A stretch of 64,000 nt of DNA from Enterobacter dykesii (GCF_008364625.2 NZ_CP126604.1:3286001-3350000), one strand, 5' to 3'. Positions 1 through 11,474 are shown, numbered from the stretch's first letter. Program-made: numbers and translations. The notes: generated by a model from the letters alone, not told the origin.

Positions 1-167
<167 letters not shown>

Positions 168-175
168 CCCTTATC

Positions 176-208
176 CCCTCTCCCTTTGGGAGAGGGTTAG
201 GGTGAGGG
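176..208. repeat. Intergenic palindromic repeat, hemF/maeB junction
   Basis: A perfect 9-bp inverted repeat, CCCTCTCCC (176-184) and GGGAGAGGG (188-196), with a 3-nt loop, is followed by TTAGGGTGAGGG. The same 33-nt unit recurs at 58499-58531 with only the loop changed. More degenerate relatives lie near 16863 and 24577. It sits between two converging genes and may act as a transcription stop or mRNA stabiliser. It has no strong U-run. Confidence 0.75.
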
Positions 209-214
209 TAAAAA

Positions 215-2494
215 TTACAGCGGCTGCGTCTGCGCCTCAACCACCGCCAGCGCCACCATATTCACGATACGACGCACAGAGGCAATCGGCGTTAACACGT
301 GCACCGGTTTCGCCACGCCCATCAGTACCGGCCCTACGGTCACCCCTTCAGAGCTGGAGACGCGCAGCAGGTTGTAGCTGATACGCGCCGCTTCCACGTT
401 TGGCATAATCAGTATGTTGGCCGATCCCTTCAGCGGGCTGTCCGGCATACGCTCGTTGCGGATGCTTTCCACCAGCGCGGCATCGCCGTGCATCTCCCCG
501 TCAATCATCAGCTCCGGCGCACGCTCGCGCACCAGCTCCAGCGTCTGACGCATTTTGCAGGCCGCCGCGGATTTAGACGAACCAAAGTTAGAATGCGACA
601 GCAGCGCCACCTTCGGCTCAATACCAAAACGACGCACGGTCTCGGCGGCCATCACGGTGATCTCCGCCAGCTCGTCCGGGGTCGGATCGTCGTTAACGTA
701 GGTGTCCGCAATAAAGGTGTTGCCGCTCGGCAGCAGCAGCGCGTTCATCGCCCCGGCGGTATGGACGCCGTCGCGATAGCCGAAGATCTCCTGCACTACG
801 CTAAAGTGCTCGTGATAATCGCCGATGGTGCCGCAGATCAGCGCATCCGCCTCGCCGCGATGAACCATGATCGCGCCGATCACCGTCGTGTTGCTGATCA
901 CCGCTTTCTGCGCCTGCTCCTGAGTGATCCCCCGGCGCTTCATGATCGCGTAGTATTCGCTCCAGTACTCTTTGAAGCGCGGATCGGATTCGTTGTTTAC
1001 GATCTCGAAGTCGACGCCCGGCTTAATCTGCAGGCCCAGCTTCTGGATACGCATTTCAATCACGCTCGGACGACCAATCAGGATCGGTTTCGCCAGGCCT
1101 AAGGTGATCAGCTCCTGAGTAGCGTGCAGCACGCGCGCCTCTTCCCCTTCCGCCAGCACCACGCGCTTCGCGTCGGCACGCGCCTGGGAGAAGATCGGCT
1201 TCATGAACAGGTTCGTTTTATAGACAAACTCGGTGAGCTTATCGACGTACGCGTCGAAATCGTGAATCGGACGCGTCGCCACGCCGGAGTCCATCGCCGC
1301 TTTGGCCACCGCTGGGGCGATTTTAACAATCAGACGCGGGTCGAACGGTTTGGGAATGATGTAGTCCGGGCCGAAGCTCAGATCCTGATCGCCGTACGCA
1401 GACGCAACCACTTCGCTCTGCTCGGCGTGCGCCAGCTCCGCGATGGCGTGAACGGCGGCAAGCTTCATCTCTTCGTTGATCGCCGTTGCGCCAACGTCCA
1501 GCGCGCCGCGGAAGATGAACGGGAAGCAGAGCACGTTGTTGACCTGGTTCGGGTAGTCCGAACGACCGGTACAGATGATGGCGTCTTCACGCACCGCTTT
1601 CGCAAGCGGCGGCAGGATTTCCGGCTCGGGGTTCGCCAGGGCCAGGATCATTGGCGCACGCGCCATCTTCTTCACCATCTCCTGGGTCAGCACTTTCGGA
1701 CCCGAGCAGCCGAGGAAGATATCCGCGCCGTCGATTACGTCGTCCAGGGTGCGTTTACCGTCGTCGTCGACCGCGTAAGCCGCTTTGGTTTCCGCCATGT
1801 TCGGCTCGCGGTCTTTATAGATAACGCCTTTGGAGTCGCAGACCACAATGTTGTGTTTCTGCATACCCAGCGCCACCAGCAGGTTCATACAGGCGATGGC
1901 CGCGGCGCCTGCGCCAGAGACCACCATGCGCACGTCGGAGAGATTTTTCTCTACCACGCGCAGGCCGTTGAGAATCGCGGCGGTGCTGATAATCGCGGTG
2001 CCGTGCTGGTCATCGTGGAACACGGGAATGTTCATACGCTCGCGCAGTTTCTGCTCGATATAGAAACATTCCGGCGCTTTGATGTCTTCCAGGTTGATGC
2101 CGCCGAAGGTCGGCTCCAGCGCGGCCACCACGTTGATGAATTTGTCAGGATCGAGTTCATCCACCTCGATATCGAACACATCGATACCGGCGAATTTCTT
2201 GAACAGTACCCCCTTCCCTTCCATCACCGGCTTACCGGCCAGCGCGCCGATATTGCCCAGCCCCAGCACCGCCGTGCCGTTAGAGATCACGGCGACAAGG
2301 TTACCGCGCGCGGTGTATTTGTAGGCCGCCAGCGGGTCTTTTTCGATTTCCAGACACGGTGCAGCCACGCCCGGCGAATAGGCCAGCGCCAGATCGCGCT
2401 GGGTTGCCAGCGGCTTGGTTGGGGAGACCTGGATTTTGCCCGGGACAGGGAACTCGTGAAAATCGAGGGCACTCTGTTTCAACTGATCGTCCAT
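215..2494 (-). CDS. maeB: NADP-dependent malic enzyme (malic/phosphotransacetylase-like fusion)
   Basis: MaeB decarboxylates malate to pyruvate and makes NADPH, linking the TCA cycle to gluconeogenesis in the cytoplasm. The 759-residue protein has the usual length. The N-terminal half (about 1-420) is the malic enzyme, with YSPGVAAPC, the segment FHDDQHGTA and the dinucleotide-binding SGAGAAA. The C-terminal half (about 430-759) resembles phosphotransacetylase ([17 protein letters not shown]). In characterised MaeB this half is regulatory and responds to acetyl-CoA. The gene is monocistronic and divergent from talA. The start is the ATG with [16 protein letters not shown], as in E. coli. Confidence 0.97.
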   Translation of the reverse strand: MDDQLKQSALDFHEFPVPGKIQVSPTKPLATQRDLALAYSPGVAAPCLEIEKDPLAAYKYTARGNLVAVISNGTAVLGLGNIGALAGKPVMEGKGVLFKKFAGIDVFDIEVDELDPDKFINVVAALEPTFGGINLEDIKAPECFYIEQKLRERMNIPVFHDDQHGTAIISTAAILNGLRVVEKNLSDVRMVVSGAGAAAIACMNLLVALGMQKHNIVVCDSKGVIYKDREPNMAETKAAYAVDDDGKRTLDDVIDGADIFLGCSGPKVLTQEMVKKMARAPMILALANPEPEILPPLAKAVREDAIICTGRSDYPNQVNNVLCFPFIFRGALDVGATAINEEMKLAAVHAIAELAHAEQSEVVASAYGDQDLSFGPDYIIPKPFDPRLIVKIAPAVAKAAMDSGVATRPIHDFDAYVDKLTEFVYKTNLFMKPIFSQARADAKRVVLAEGEEARVLHATQELITLGLAKPILIGRPSVIEMRIQKLGLQIKPGVDFEIVNNESDPRFKEYWSEYYAIMKRRGITQEQAQKAVISNTTVIGAIMVHRGEADALICGTIGDYHEHFSVVQEIFGYRDGVHTAGAMNALLLPSGNTFIADTYVNDDPTPDELAEITVMAAETVRRFGIEPKVALLSHSNFGSSKSAAACKMRQTLELVRERAPELMIDGEMHGDAALVESIRNERMPDSPLKGSANILIMPNVEAARISYNLLRVSSSEGVTVGPVLMGVAKPVHVLTPIASVRRIVNMVALAVVEAQTQPL

Positions 2495-2649
2495 CTTGTT
2501 ATTCCTTTTACGTATCGGTCAGATAGTATCGCCGCAGGACAGCGCATAAACTTTGAAGGCTGCCAAACTCTCACCATCACACATTAAAAATTGTTATCAA
2601 TTTATAACAGCCATGTTACCCGTCTCAAAAGCAATGCCTCCCCCGTCTG

Positions 2650-2656
2650 CTATGCT
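2650..2656 (+). promoter_or_regulatory. Possible sigma-S type -10 element of talA-tktB
   Basis: CTATGCT fits the extended -10 preferred by sigma S (CTAYRCT) and lies about 85 nt before the talA start. No good -35 is visible at the expected distance. talA and tktB are known RpoS-dependent genes in E. coli. Assignment of this particular element is inference. Confidence 0.4.
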
Positions 2657-2740
2657 TTTTTGTTAAGTCCATCATGATTTTTCCAGAAGTGTGAACTAAC
2701 GCACTCATCTAACTCTTTTATTTCCAAGGAGTAATCATTT

Positions 2741-3691
2741 ATGAACCAGCTAGACGGCATCAAACAATTCACTACGGTGGTGGCAGACAGCGGCGATATC
2801 GAGTCGATTCGCCACTATCAGCCGGAGGACGCGACCACTAACCCTTCGCTACTGCTCAAAGCGGCAGGGCTTGCCCATTTTAGCCATCTGATTGATGACG
2901 CTATTGCCTACGGTAAACAGCGCGGGAAAACGCAGGAGCAGCAGGTTGCCGAAGCCAGCGACAAGCTGGCGGTTAATTTTGGTGCGGAAATTCTTAAAAG
3001 CATCCCGGGCCGCGTCTCGACCGAAGTCGACGCCCGCCTCTCGTTCGATAAAGAAAAGAGCATAAATAAGGCGCGTCGCCTGGTGGAACTCTACGAGGAG
3101 CAGGGGATCGATAAATCACGCATTCTGATCAAACTCGCCTCTACCTGGGAAGGCATCCGCGCGGCGGAGGTACTGGAGAAAGAGGGCATTCACTGCAACC
3201 TGACGCTGCTGTTTTCGTTTGCCCAGGCGCGCGCCTGCGCTGAAGCGGGCGTGTTCCTCGTCTCGCCGTTTGTCGGGCGCATCTACGACTGGTATCAGGC
3301 GAAACAGCCGATGGATCCGTACGTGGTGGATGAGGATCCGGGCGTGAAATCGGTCCGTAATATCTACGACTACTACAAACAGCACCGCTACGAAACCATC
3401 GTCATGGGGGCCAGCTTCCGCCGTACCGAGCAGATCCTCGCCCTGGCAGGCTGCGATCGTCTGACCATCTCCCCTAACCTGCTCCAGGAGCTACAGGACA
3501 AAGACGAAACGGTGATCCGCAAGCTGGTGCCGACCTCCACCGTTCTGCCAAAACCGAAAGCCATGACCGAAGCGGAGTTCCGCTGGGAGCACAATCAGGA
3601 CGCCATGGCCGTGGAAAAACTGGCGGACGGCATCCGCCAGTTCGCCGTCGACCAGCGCAAACTTGAAGATCTTCTCGCCGCCAAACTTTAA
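2741..3691 (+). CDS. talA: Transaldolase A
   Basis: TalA transfers a dihydroxyacetone unit from sedoheptulose-7-phosphate to glyceraldehyde-3-phosphate in the non-oxidative pentose phosphate pathway. The 316-residue length is normal. The Schiff-base lysine lies in [12 protein letters not shown] (K131), and the conserved Asp in VVADSGD and the ATTNPSLLL segment are present. A good Shine-Dalgarno (AAGGAG) precedes the ATG. tktB begins 19 nt after the stop, so the two form the stationary-phase transaldolase/transketolase pair known from E. coli. Confidence 0.97.
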   Translation: MNQLDGIKQFTTVVADSGDIESIRHYQPEDATTNPSLLLKAAGLAHFSHLIDDAIAYGKQRGKTQEQQVAEASDKLAVNFGAEILKSIPGRVSTEVDARLSFDKEKSINKARRLVELYEEQGIDKSRILIKLASTWEGIRAAEVLEKEGIHCNLTLLFSFAQARACAEAGVFLVSPFVGRIYDWYQAKQPMDPYVVDEDPGVKSVRNIYDYYKQHRYETIVMGASFRRTEQILALAGCDRLTISPNLLQELQDKDETVIRKLVPTSTVLPKPKAMTEAEFRWEHNQDAMAVEKLADGIRQFAVDQRKLEDLLAAKL

Positions 3692-3710
3692 CCTTGCCAC
3701 GGAGTGAACT

Positions 3711-5699
3711 ATGTCCCGTAAAGAGCTAGCCAATGCCATTCGCGCCCTCAGCATGGATGCCGTGCAAAAAGCCAATTCCGGCCACCCCGGCGCGCCGATG
3801 GGCATGGCTGATATTGCCGAAGTGCTGTGGAACGACTTTCTTAAGCACAACCCCAATGACCCGACCTGGTACGATCGCGACCGCTTTATTCTCTCCAACG
3901 GTCACGCCTCAATGCTGCTCTACAGCCTGCTGCACCTTTCCGGCTACGATCTGCCGCTTGAGGAGCTGAAAAACTTCCGCCAGCTGCACTCCAAAACGCC
4001 GGGGCACCCGGAGATTGGCTATACGCCAGGCGTGGAGACCACCACCGGGCCGCTCGGTCAGGGGCTGGCCAATGCGGTTGGACTGGCGATTGCCGAGCGT
4101 ACGCTGGCGGCGCAGTTTAACCAGCCGGACCACGAGATTGTCGACCACTACACCTACGTGTTTATGGGCGACGGCTGCCTGATGGAAGGGATCTCCCATG
4201 AGGTCTGCTCCCTGGCGGGCACGCTGGGGCTCGGAAAGCTGATTGGCTTCTACGATCACAACGGCATCTCCATCGACGGGGAGACCGAAGGCTGGTTTAC
4301 CGACGACACGGCAAAACGCTTTGAAGCCTACCACTGGCACGTGGTGCACGAGATCGACGGCCACGACCCTGAAGCGGTGAAAAAAGCGATTCAGGAAGCG
4401 CAGAGCGTGAAGGATAAACCGTCCCTGATTATCTGCCGCACGGTTATCGGCTTCGGCTCGCCGAACAAGGCGGGCAAAGAGGAGGCGCACGGCGCGGCGC
4501 TGGGCGAGGAAGAAGTGGCGCTGACCCGGCAGAAGCTGGGCTGGAAACATCCACCGTTTGAGATCCCGAAAGAGATCTACAGAGCCTGGGATGCCCGTGA
4601 GGCGGGCGAAAAGGCCCAGCAGTCCTGGAACGAGAAGTTTGCCGCCTACAAAAAAGCGCACCCGGATCTCGCCGCCGAGTTTTCCCGCCGCATGAGCGGC
4701 GGCCTGCCGGAGGACTGGGACGATAAAACCCAGGCGCTGATTGAAAACCTGCAGTCCAACCCGGCGAAAATCGCCACCCGCAAGGCGTCGCAAAATACCC
4801 TGAACGCAATCGGCCCTCTCCTGCCTGAACTGCTCGGCGGCTCAGCGGATCTGGCGCCCAGCAACCTGACCATCTGGTCGGGCTCAAAATCGCTGAAAGA
4901 GGACATTGCCGGGAACTACATCCACTACGGCGTGCGCGAGTTCGGGATGACCGCCATTGCCAACGGCATCGCCCATCACGGCGGGTTTGTGCCGTACACC
5001 GCCACCTTCCTGATGTTCGTCGAGTACGCCCGTAACGCGGCGCGCATGGCGGCCTTAATGAAGGCGCGGCAGATTATGGTCTATACCCACGACTCCATCG
5101 GTCTGGGGGAAGACGGGCCTACTCACCAGGCGGTGGAACAGCTGGCGAGCCTGCGCTTAACGCCGAACTTCAGCACGTGGCGTCCATGCGATCAGGTTGA
5201 AGCGGCGGTGGGCTGGAAGCTGGCGGTAGAACGCCACGATGGCCCAACGGCATTGATTCTGTCACGCCAGAACCTGGCGCAGATTGAGCGAACCCCGGAG
5301 CAGGTGAAAAACATCGCCCGCGGCGGCTACATCCTGAAGGACAGCGGCGGCAAGCCGGACGTGATCCTGATTGCGACCGGTTCCGAGGTGGAAATCACGG
5401 TGAAAGCGGCGGAGAAACTGACTGCCGAAGGACACGCGGTTCGGGTCGTATCCCTGCCCTCCACGGATATTTTTGACGCCCAGGACGAGGCGTACCGGGA
5501 ATCGGTCCTGCCGTCCAGCGTCGCGGCTCGCGTGGCGGTGGAGGCCGGTATTGCCGACTACTGGTACAAATATGTCGGGCTCAAAGGGGCGATTGTCGGC
5601 ATGCGGGGTTACGGTGAATCCGCCCCTGCCGACAAGCTGTTCCCGTACTTCGGCTTTACCGTTGAGAACGTAGTGGAGAAGGCGCTGAGCGTGCTGTAG
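3711..5699 (+). CDS. tktB: Transketolase 2
   Basis: TktB is a thiamine-diphosphate enzyme that moves two-carbon ketol units between pentose phosphate sugars. The 662 residues begin [16 protein letters not shown]. The ThDP/Mg motif GDG (153-155) continues into [13 protein letters not shown] lies near residue 23, and the pyrimidine domain carries [15 protein letters not shown]. It follows talA with a good GGAG ribosome site, so the two are probably cotranscribed. The assignment as TktB rather than TktA rests on this linkage. The gene converges on ypfG with only 4 nt between stops, and I see no terminator there. Confidence 0.96.
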   Translation: MSRKELANAIRALSMDAVQKANSGHPGAPMGMADIAEVLWNDFLKHNPNDPTWYDRDRFILSNGHASMLLYSLLHLSGYDLPLEELKNFRQLHSKTPGHPEIGYTPGVETTTGPLGQGLANAVGLAIAERTLAAQFNQPDHEIVDHYTYVFMGDGCLMEGISHEVCSLAGTLGLGKLIGFYDHNGISIDGETEGWFTDDTAKRFEAYHWHVVHEIDGHDPEAVKKAIQEAQSVKDKPSLIICRTVIGFGSPNKAGKEEAHGAALGEEEVALTRQKLGWKHPPFEIPKEIYRAWDAREAGEKAQQSWNEKFAAYKKAHPDLAAEFSRRMSGGLPEDWDDKTQALIENLQSNPAKIATRKASQNTLNAIGPLLPELLGGSADLAPSNLTIWSGSKSLKEDIAGNYIHYGVREFGMTAIANGIAHHGGFVPYTATFLMFVEYARNAARMAALMKARQIMVYTHDSIGLGEDGPTHQAVEQLASLRLTPNFSTWRPCDQVEAAVGWKLAVERHDGPTALILSRQNLAQIERTPEQVKNIARGGYILKDSGGKPDVILIATGSEVEITVKAAEKLTAEGHAVRVVSLPSTDIFDAQDEAYRESVLPSSVAARVAVEAGIADYWYKYVGLKGAIVGMRGYGESAPADKLFPYFGFTVENVVEKALSVL

Positions 5700-5703
5700 T
5701 GCT

Positions 5704-6747
5704 TTACCGCGTGATCCACAGCGTGGGCCAGGCATCTGGCCCATTCCAGTTGTCGCAGCTGGGCTCCTCGGCGTAGCGCACCAGGCGGAAACGCTGGCCG
5801 TCAAAACGCCAGCGCGTCTGTATCCCGCAATCGCCCAAACCGCGCCCCAGCGCGAGCGTTGTCAGCTCGCGCGTCTTTTCATCGAAGCTGGCATTCATCA
5901 ACTCCATTTCGCTCCCGTCGTCTGACGGCGTAAACGGCAGGCGCAGCCTGACGCTTCGTGCCGTGAACGGTTTTTTACGTGATACCAGCCACGCCAGATC
6001 GACGGTGTTATAGGCCCCCGCCTCGCAGCTGACGATCAGCAGCGCTTTGTCATCGGTTAACGCGGTGACGCGCACTTCGCGACGGTTAGGATCCAGAGAG
6101 CACTGGCTGGTGTTCATCCGTCCGGTACCATAGTCCAGCAGGTCGTTCAGTTCGGCGTGGGAGAGCGGCGTTGGGGTCGGGTTGACGACCGCCACCTTTT
6201 TTAGGGCGGGAGCAGGCGGAACGCTTAACGGCGGATCGTCACCTTTCTTGATCCACGCGGTTTCGCTGCCGACGCGCTTTTGCTGCGCATCAATGAACAG
6301 CAGCGCGGCCTTAAGCCCGGTCAGTGAAATGACCTGCTTACCGCCGCGCAGGGTCAGGGCCTTCCCTTCCTGGATGTTTTTCAGAAAGGCGGTGATGGTG
6401 GCCGCATCGTCCGTTTTCAGATGCCAGGGCGTGAGCTGCCAGCGCTGTTTGTCCAGCTTCAGGGGAACGTTATCCAGCAGCAGCCGGGGAGCAATCTCTG
6501 GCTCTTTGACCGGGGGCGCATCAAGACCGCCAAGATCGATACGCAGCGTGGCGTCCGTTTTCGCCCCGGCACTACGGGTGAGCGTCATGACCAGACCACG
6601 GTGTTCACCCGTGTTGCGTGCAAGGCAAAAATTCTGGTTATTGCAGGTTACCTGCCAGTCGGAGAAGGCTTGCTGGGCAGGTGCAGCCCGCACCTGCGGC
6701 GCGAGGAGCACACAAAACAGGTAAAACAAAAAGACGCTGTAGCGCAT
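5704..6747 (-). CDS. ypfG: DUF1176 exported protein YpfG
   Basis: This 347-residue protein of unknown function is conserved between tktB and nudK in enterobacteria. It starts with an N-terminal signal peptide (MRYSVFLFYLFCVLLAP, cleavage probably near VRAAPA), so it is probably periplasmic. The mature part shows the DUF1176 segments FSDWQVTCNNQNFC, SETAWIKKGD and the C-terminal GPDAWPTLWITR. Cysteines in CNNQNFC could form a disulfide. The ATG at 6747 matches the family length. An in-frame GTG at 6756 has a better spaced GGGA, so a three-residue longer form is possible. Confidence 0.9.
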   Translation of the reverse strand: MRYSVFLFYLFCVLLAPQVRAAPAQQAFSDWQVTCNNQNFCLARNTGEHRGLVMTLTRSAGAKTDATLRIDLGGLDAPPVKEPEIAPRLLLDNVPLKLDKQRWQLTPWHLKTDDAATITAFLKNIQEGKALTLRGGKQVISLTGLKAALLFIDAQQKRVGSETAWIKKGDDPPLSVPPAPALKKVAVVNPTPTPLSHAELNDLLDYGTGRMNTSQCSLDPNRREVRVTALTDDKALLIVSCEAGAYNTVDLAWLVSRKKPFTARSVRLRLPFTPSDDGSEMELMNASFDEKTRELTTLALGRGLGDCGIQTRWRFDGQRFRLVRYAEEPSCDNWNGPDAWPTLWITR

Positions 6748-6848
6748 GAATGACACAATCCCGGAACGAAAACGCTTAACTGGGCAGTATCTTCGTGTTC
6801 CCGCCGGGGTTGCTCAATCGGATTTATCAGATATACCCGAAAAACAGG

Positions 6849-7442
6849 CTATATCCGTTCGAAAGTGGTCTTCATCAGCCCGGTTGTCTGTAAATACTGC
6901 AGTAATATCACCGCTTTACCATCCCTGATTTCGCCTGAACGCATCATCTCCAGCGCCCGGGCAAAAGGAAGCTCCAGCACTTCGATATCTTCATCCTCCA
7001 CGCCACCGCCGCGGTGAGTGCGCTGCGCGTCGCTGTATTCCGCGATGAAGAAATGCACAATTTCCGTTACGCCGCCCGGCGACATAAACAGCTCGAAGAC
7101 CTTTTTGACCTTGCCCACTTCGAAGCCGGTCTCTTCCACGGCCTCTTTGCGGATACAAACTTCCGGCTCATCATCATCGAGCAGGCCCGCGCAGGTTTCA
7201 ATCAGACGTCCGTCAGGGTTGCCATTAACCCATGTCGCCACTCTGAACTGACGGATCAGCACCACGCTCTGCTTTTCACGGTTATAGAGCAGAATGGTTG
7301 CCCCGTTGCCGCGGTCGTAGACCTCGCGTTTGTGGCGGATCACCTCACCGTTGTTACGCGTAAGGTCATAGGTGATGTTACGCAGGACAAAGTAGTTTTC
7401 AGAGAGAATTTTGTCTTTGATAACGTCAATTTTCAAGGTCAT
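6849..7442 (-). CDS. nudK: GDP-mannose pyrophosphatase NudK
   Basis: NudK is a Nudix hydrolase that cleaves GDP-mannose to GMP and mannose-1-phosphate. The Nudix box spans about residues 86-108, with [19 protein letters not shown] followed by TG fitting the GX5EX7REUXEEXGU pattern. The ATG at 7442 is chosen because GGAG lies 5 nt upstream and the N-terminus then matches E. coli NudK ([28 protein letters not shown]). An upstream in-frame start at 7460 would add six unconserved residues. ypfG lies 101 nt downstream on the same strand. Confidence 0.94.
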   Translation of the reverse strand: MTLKIDVIKDKILSENYFVLRNITYDLTRNNGEVIRHKREVYDRGNGATILLYNREKQSVVLIRQFRVATWVNGNPDGRLIETCAGLLDDDEPEVCIRKEAVEETGFEVGKVKKVFELFMSPGGVTEIVHFFIAEYSDAQRTHRGGGVEDEDIEVLELPFARALEMMRSGEIRDGKAVILLQYLQTTGLMKTTFERI

Positions 7443-7508
7443 ACGGGCTCCACAACACAATGAGTCGTCCTATACTACGCCGTGAATCCCGCTTTGTCGC
7501 CCGCCGGA

Positions 7509-9485
7509 TTAATGATGTTTTGGCGCGTTAACCCCAAGCCAGTCGAGTATCCCCTGCGCCGCATGACGCCCTTCCGCCATTGCGGTCACCACCAGATCCG
7601 CGCCGCGTACCGCATCGCCCCCGGCGAAGATCTGTGGGTTGGTCGTCTGGTAACGGTAGCGGCTCTCGACCGAAGCAACGATCCGCCCCCGATCATCCGT
7701 TTCGACACCCTGCGCCTGAAGCCACGGCATCGCGTGCGGGTTAAAACCAAACGCCATGATGACCGCATCAGCCGCCATCACGAACTCGCTGCCCGCTACC
7801 GGAACGGGCCGACGCCGTCCCTGCGCGTCCGGCTCTCCGAGCTCGGTACGCAGCATCCGGATACCGTTGACCTTTCCGTCGGGATCCAGCGTCAGCTCGA
7901 CCGGCTGAACGTTAAATTCAAACGCCGCGCCCTCTTCTCGGGCATTCTTCACCTCTTTCTTCGAGCCCGGCATATTGGCCTCATTCCGACGATAGGCGCA
8001 GGTCACCTTCGCCGCGCCGTGGCGTAACGCGGTGCGGACGCAGTCCATCGCGGTATCGCCCCCGCCAAGCACCACCACGTTTAAACCACGGGTGTCGATG
8101 AACGGTTCGCTGGCCGTCGACCCCAGCCCCATAACGTGCCGCGTATTGCCCACCAGGAAAGGCAGCGCGTCGTAGACCCCTGGCGCGTCCTCATGCGGGA
8201 TACCCGCCTTCATCGAGCGATAGGTTCCCACGCCAATAAACAGGGCGTCGTAATCGTTCTTTAACTGAGACATCGACACGTCCTGGCCCACCTCGCAGTT
8301 CAGCTCGAAGCGGATCCCCATCGCGGTAAATATCTCTCTGCGCCGCGCGAGCAGCAATTTGTCCAGCTTAAATGCCGGGATGCCAAAGGTCAGCAATCCG
8401 CCAATTTCCGGATGCCGGTCATAGACCGTCACGCTCGCGCCGCTGCGCGCCAGCACGTCGGCGCACGCCAGCCCGGCGGGCCCCGCGCCGACGATCGCGA
8501 CTCGTTTACCTGACGGCGTGACGGCGGACATATCCGGCCGCCAGCCCATCGCCAGCGCCCGATCGGAGATATAGCGCTCGATGTTACCGATGGTCACAGA
8601 TCCCGCCTCGTCACGTATTGTGCAGGCGCCTTCGCATAATCGATCCTGCGGACAGACGCGGCCGGTAATTTCAGGTAAACAGTTGGTCTGATGAGAAAGC
8701 TCGACCGCGCCGGCGATATCCCCCGCGTTGAGGCGCTCGATCCACTGCGGAATGTGGTTATGCAGCGGGCAGGTCCATTCGCAAATGCTGTGCTCTCCGC
8801 ACTTCAGGCAACGCGACGCCTCGCGGGCGGCCTGTTCGGCCCGGAACGGCAGGTAAATTTCGTTAAAATGGCCCACGCGCTCTGCGGCAACCAGTTTGTC
8901 GGGCTCGCCGCGTGGCGGGGTTGTTTGCATCTGATGCAGTTTGGTGCGCGAAGCGTCTTCTCTGACGACCTCCGCATGCCAGGGCTGCGCTTCCAGGCTG
9001 GCCGTGCGCTGGCGGCGCGATTTCGCCAGAGTATCAAGGACAGCAGGCGTCGCCAGTGAGAGGACATCTGCCGGGCAATTTTCGATACAGGCCGGGCCGT
9101 GTGGCCGCGTCAGGCAGAGATCGCATTTATTCGCCGAGGCCTTCACGCCGCCGCTGTCGAGCGGAGTGACGATAATCTCCATCGTGCCAAACGGGCAGGC
9201 CACCACGCAGGCCTTACAGCCGATGCATTTTTGTTGATTCACCTGTACGCTGTCATCGCATTTGCTGATGGCGCCGTTCGGGCAGCTTTGCGCGCAGGGC
9301 GCGTTTTCACAGTGATGGCAGGTGACGGGGCTACTCTTCTCGCCGGTTCTCAGGACCGTAATACGGGGATGAAAATGGCGCTCGCTCAGGACGTGCTGCT
9401 CATCGTTGTGCGCCATCACGCAGGCCACTTCGCAGGCGCGACACCCGATGCACTGCTGGCTGTTAGCCATAATAAAACGATTCAT
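7509..9485 (-). CDS. aegA: Fe-S oxidoreductase AegA (ferredoxin plus GltD-like)
   Basis: The 658-residue protein has two parts. The N-terminal third is a polyferredoxin with repeated CxxCxxCxxxC motifs, beginning C12-C15-C18-C22 in QQCIGCRACEVACV, then CCxCxxAPC-type and QQKCIGCKACVVACP clusters. The remainder resembles the small subunit of glutamate synthase, with an FAD site (VAIVGAGPAGLACADVL), an NADPH site (VVVLGGGDTAMDC) and a final GGDAVRGADLVVTAM. AegA is linked to urate/formate-dependent anaerobic metabolism in E. coli. The ATG at 9485 gives the conserved MNRFIMANSQQC start. The gene is divergent from narQ. Confidence 0.94.
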   Translation of the reverse strand: MNRFIMANSQQCIGCRACEVACVMAHNDEQHVLSERHFHPRITVLRTGEKSSPVTCHHCENAPCAQSCPNGAISKCDDSVQVNQQKCIGCKACVVACPFGTMEIIVTPLDSGGVKASANKCDLCLTRPHGPACIENCPADVLSLATPAVLDTLAKSRRQRTASLEAQPWHAEVVREDASRTKLHQMQTTPPRGEPDKLVAAERVGHFNEIYLPFRAEQAAREASRCLKCGEHSICEWTCPLHNHIPQWIERLNAGDIAGAVELSHQTNCLPEITGRVCPQDRLCEGACTIRDEAGSVTIGNIERYISDRALAMGWRPDMSAVTPSGKRVAIVGAGPAGLACADVLARSGASVTVYDRHPEIGGLLTFGIPAFKLDKLLLARRREIFTAMGIRFELNCEVGQDVSMSQLKNDYDALFIGVGTYRSMKAGIPHEDAPGVYDALPFLVGNTRHVMGLGSTASEPFIDTRGLNVVVLGGGDTAMDCVRTALRHGAAKVTCAYRRNEANMPGSKKEVKNAREEGAAFEFNVQPVELTLDPDGKVNGIRMLRTELGEPDAQGRRRPVPVAGSEFVMAADAVIMAFGFNPHAMPWLQAQGVETDDRGRIVASVESRYRYQTTNPQIFAGGDAVRGADLVVTAMAEGRHAAQGILDWLGVNAPKHH

Positions 9486-9637
9486 AACCACACCTGTTTT
9501 TGGTTCAATAACCTTATTCTTTGTATGAATATGGTATTTACGCATCACGGCGCGATCGGGCAATGTTCAAATGCCCGGAATGCCGAATTATTTACAGTGA
9601 ACCTGTAGCAGATCAATTTTATTCAGAGAGCCGTTCT

Positions 9638-11332
9638 GTGACCGTCAAACGACCCGTTTCCGGAAGCCTTGCCTGGGCTTTCTTTTCGATAATTGCCTTA
9701 TCCGTGCTGACCAGCACCGTCGCGCTGCTGACGCTTGCCAGCAGCCAGCGTGACGCCGAAGCTATTAATATCGCGGGTTCGCTGCGCATGCAGAGCTATC
9801 GTCTGGGCTACGAGATGCAGCGCAACAGCCCTGCCCTTGTCGCGCATCGTGACAGCTGGCAACAGACGCTGAACGCGCCTGCACTGCAGAAGCTGAACCG
9901 CTGGTACGTCCCGGACGATGTAAAAGCGCGCTACCAGCAGCTGCACGTGGCCTGGCTGGAGATGGATGCGCGCATCGCCCGCGGCGACAGCGCGTGGTAT
10001 CAAACCCACATTGAGGATTTTGTCGGCCGCATTGATGCCTTTGTGCTCGCCCTTCAGCACTACACCGAACATAAAATTCAGACGGTGACCCTGCTCTCGC
10101 TGGCGGGCGCCCTCGGGATCCTGCTGCTGACGCTGTTTACCCTGCGACGCATCCGTCGCCAGGTGGTGCTGCCGCTTAACAATCTGGTGGCGGCCAGCGA
10201 ACGGGTTGAGCGTGGCGAATTTACAACCCCGGCGCCGGACACCGCCCTGCCGAACGAGCTGGGCCAGCTCTCGCGCGCCTTCAACCACATGTCCGCCGAG
10301 TTAGCCACGCTCTACCGCTCGCTTGAAGCCTCGGTCGCAGAAAAGACGCGGCATTTGCATGAAGCCCACCAGCAGCTCGACATGCTGTTCAAATGCTCGC
10401 AGGCGCTGAACACCGGCCAGATAGACAGCCACTGCTTCCGGCATATCCTGCAGATTGTCCATGACTATACGCAGATGAATTATCTCGAACTGCGCACCAG
10501 CGACGACTGGCGGCTGTCTGAAGGGACGGAGTCACATGGCACTCCTCTGCAGCACCTGCCGGTACTGATGCAGGACACCCTTTATGGCGAGCTGCGCTGG
10601 CAAAGCGAGACGGACAGCGTTCCCCTTCCGCTGATGAGAAGCGTGGCGACCATGCTCGGGCGCGGGCTGTACTTTAACCAGGCGCAAAAACATTACCAGC
10701 AGCTGCTGCTGATGGAAGAGCGCGCCACCATTGCCCGCGAGCTTCACGATTCGCTGGCGCAGGTCCTGTCGTATCTGCGCATTCAGCTTGCGCTGCTCAA
10801 ACGCGCCGTGCCCGAGGAAAATACCCCGGCGCAGACCATCATCACCGACTTCTCCCGCGAGCTGAATAATGCCTGGCAGCAGCTTCGCGAGCTGCTCACC
10901 ACCTTCCGCCTGACGCTGAACCACGCGAACCTACCCGCGGCGCTGCAGGAGTCTCTCGACGTCCTGCAGAGCCAGACGCAGGCGAAGCTGCACCTTGACT
11001 GCCGCCTCTCCTCGCTGGCGCTGGACGCGCAAAAGCAGGTGCATCTGTTGCAGATCGTGCGTGAGGCCGTGCTGAACGCCATTAAGCACGCGCAGGCCAG
11101 CGAGATCACCGTCAGCTGCGTGACCGCCGTGGACGGTACGCACAGCGTCAGCATTCGTGACAACGGCATCGGGATTGGCGAAGCCAGCGAGCCGCCTGGA
11201 CATTACGGCCTGAACATTATGCGCGAACGCGCGCAACGGCTCGGCGGGATGCTGCACTTCTCGCAGCCGCAAAACGGCGGCACGCTGGTCAGCGTGACGT
11301 TCCCGGCGCCCGCGCCGTTAACGGGTAAATAA
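9638..11332 (+). CDS. narQ: Nitrate/nitrite sensor histidine kinase NarQ
   Basis: NarQ is an inner-membrane sensor that phosphorylates NarL and NarP when nitrate or nitrite is present. A GTG start at 9638 is chosen: it gives the conserved N-terminus TVKRPVSGSLAWAFF and 564 residues, against 566 in E. coli. An ATG further upstream would add 39 unconserved residues. The P-box nitrate sensor region reads AINIAGSLRMQSYRLGYEMQ. Two membrane segments flank the periplasmic helix bundle, followed by HAMP. The phospho-accepting His is H370 in ARELHDSLAQ, and the ATPase domain carries DNGIG and HYGLNIMRERA. Confidence 0.95.
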   Translation: MTVKRPVSGSLAWAFFSIIALSVLTSTVALLTLASSQRDAEAINIAGSLRMQSYRLGYEMQRNSPALVAHRDSWQQTLNAPALQKLNRWYVPDDVKARYQQLHVAWLEMDARIARGDSAWYQTHIEDFVGRIDAFVLALQHYTEHKIQTVTLLSLAGALGILLLTLFTLRRIRRQVVLPLNNLVAASERVERGEFTTPAPDTALPNELGQLSRAFNHMSAELATLYRSLEASVAEKTRHLHEAHQQLDMLFKCSQALNTGQIDSHCFRHILQIVHDYTQMNYLELRTSDDWRLSEGTESHGTPLQHLPVLMQDTLYGELRWQSETDSVPLPLMRSVATMLGRGLYFNQAQKHYQQLLLMEERATIARELHDSLAQVLSYLRIQLALLKRAVPEENTPAQTIITDFSRELNNAWQQLRELLTTFRLTLNHANLPAALQESLDVLQSQTQAKLHLDCRLSSLALDAQKQVHLLQIVREAVLNAIKHAQASEITVSCVTAVDGTHSVSIRDNGIGIGEASEPPGHYGLNIMRERAQRLGGMLHFSQPQNGGTLVSVTFPAPAPLTGK

Positions 11333-11339
11333 CGGTAAA
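11325..11339 (+). promoter_or_regulatory. CpxR-type box upstream of acrD
   Basis: GTAAATAACGGTAAA is an exact match to the CpxR pattern GTAAA-N5-GTAAA. It overlaps the narQ stop codon and lies about 135 nt upstream of acrD. Cpx and Bae are known envelope-stress activators of acrD in E. coli. Occupancy of this site is inferred. Confidence 0.6.
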
Positions 11340-11354
11340 GGGGCACGCGCAGGA

Positions 11355-11403
<49 letters not shown>

Positions 11404-11474
11404 CTGGGCCTTACCGCTAAAGTTATGCGGGCAATAAACAATAATGACGTGCAGCAAAACGAGGTCACACTTTC

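Noticed and set aside
1124..2587. Long plus-strand frame opposite maeB (487 codons)
   Set aside because: It is the antisense shadow of maeB: rich in Arg, His and Val, with no recognisable domain. The maeB product is clearly real.
2660..2740. CreB tag (TTCAC direct repeat) upstream of talA
   Set aside because: Only one GTGAA half site is visible near 2690. The second repeat at the right spacing is missing.
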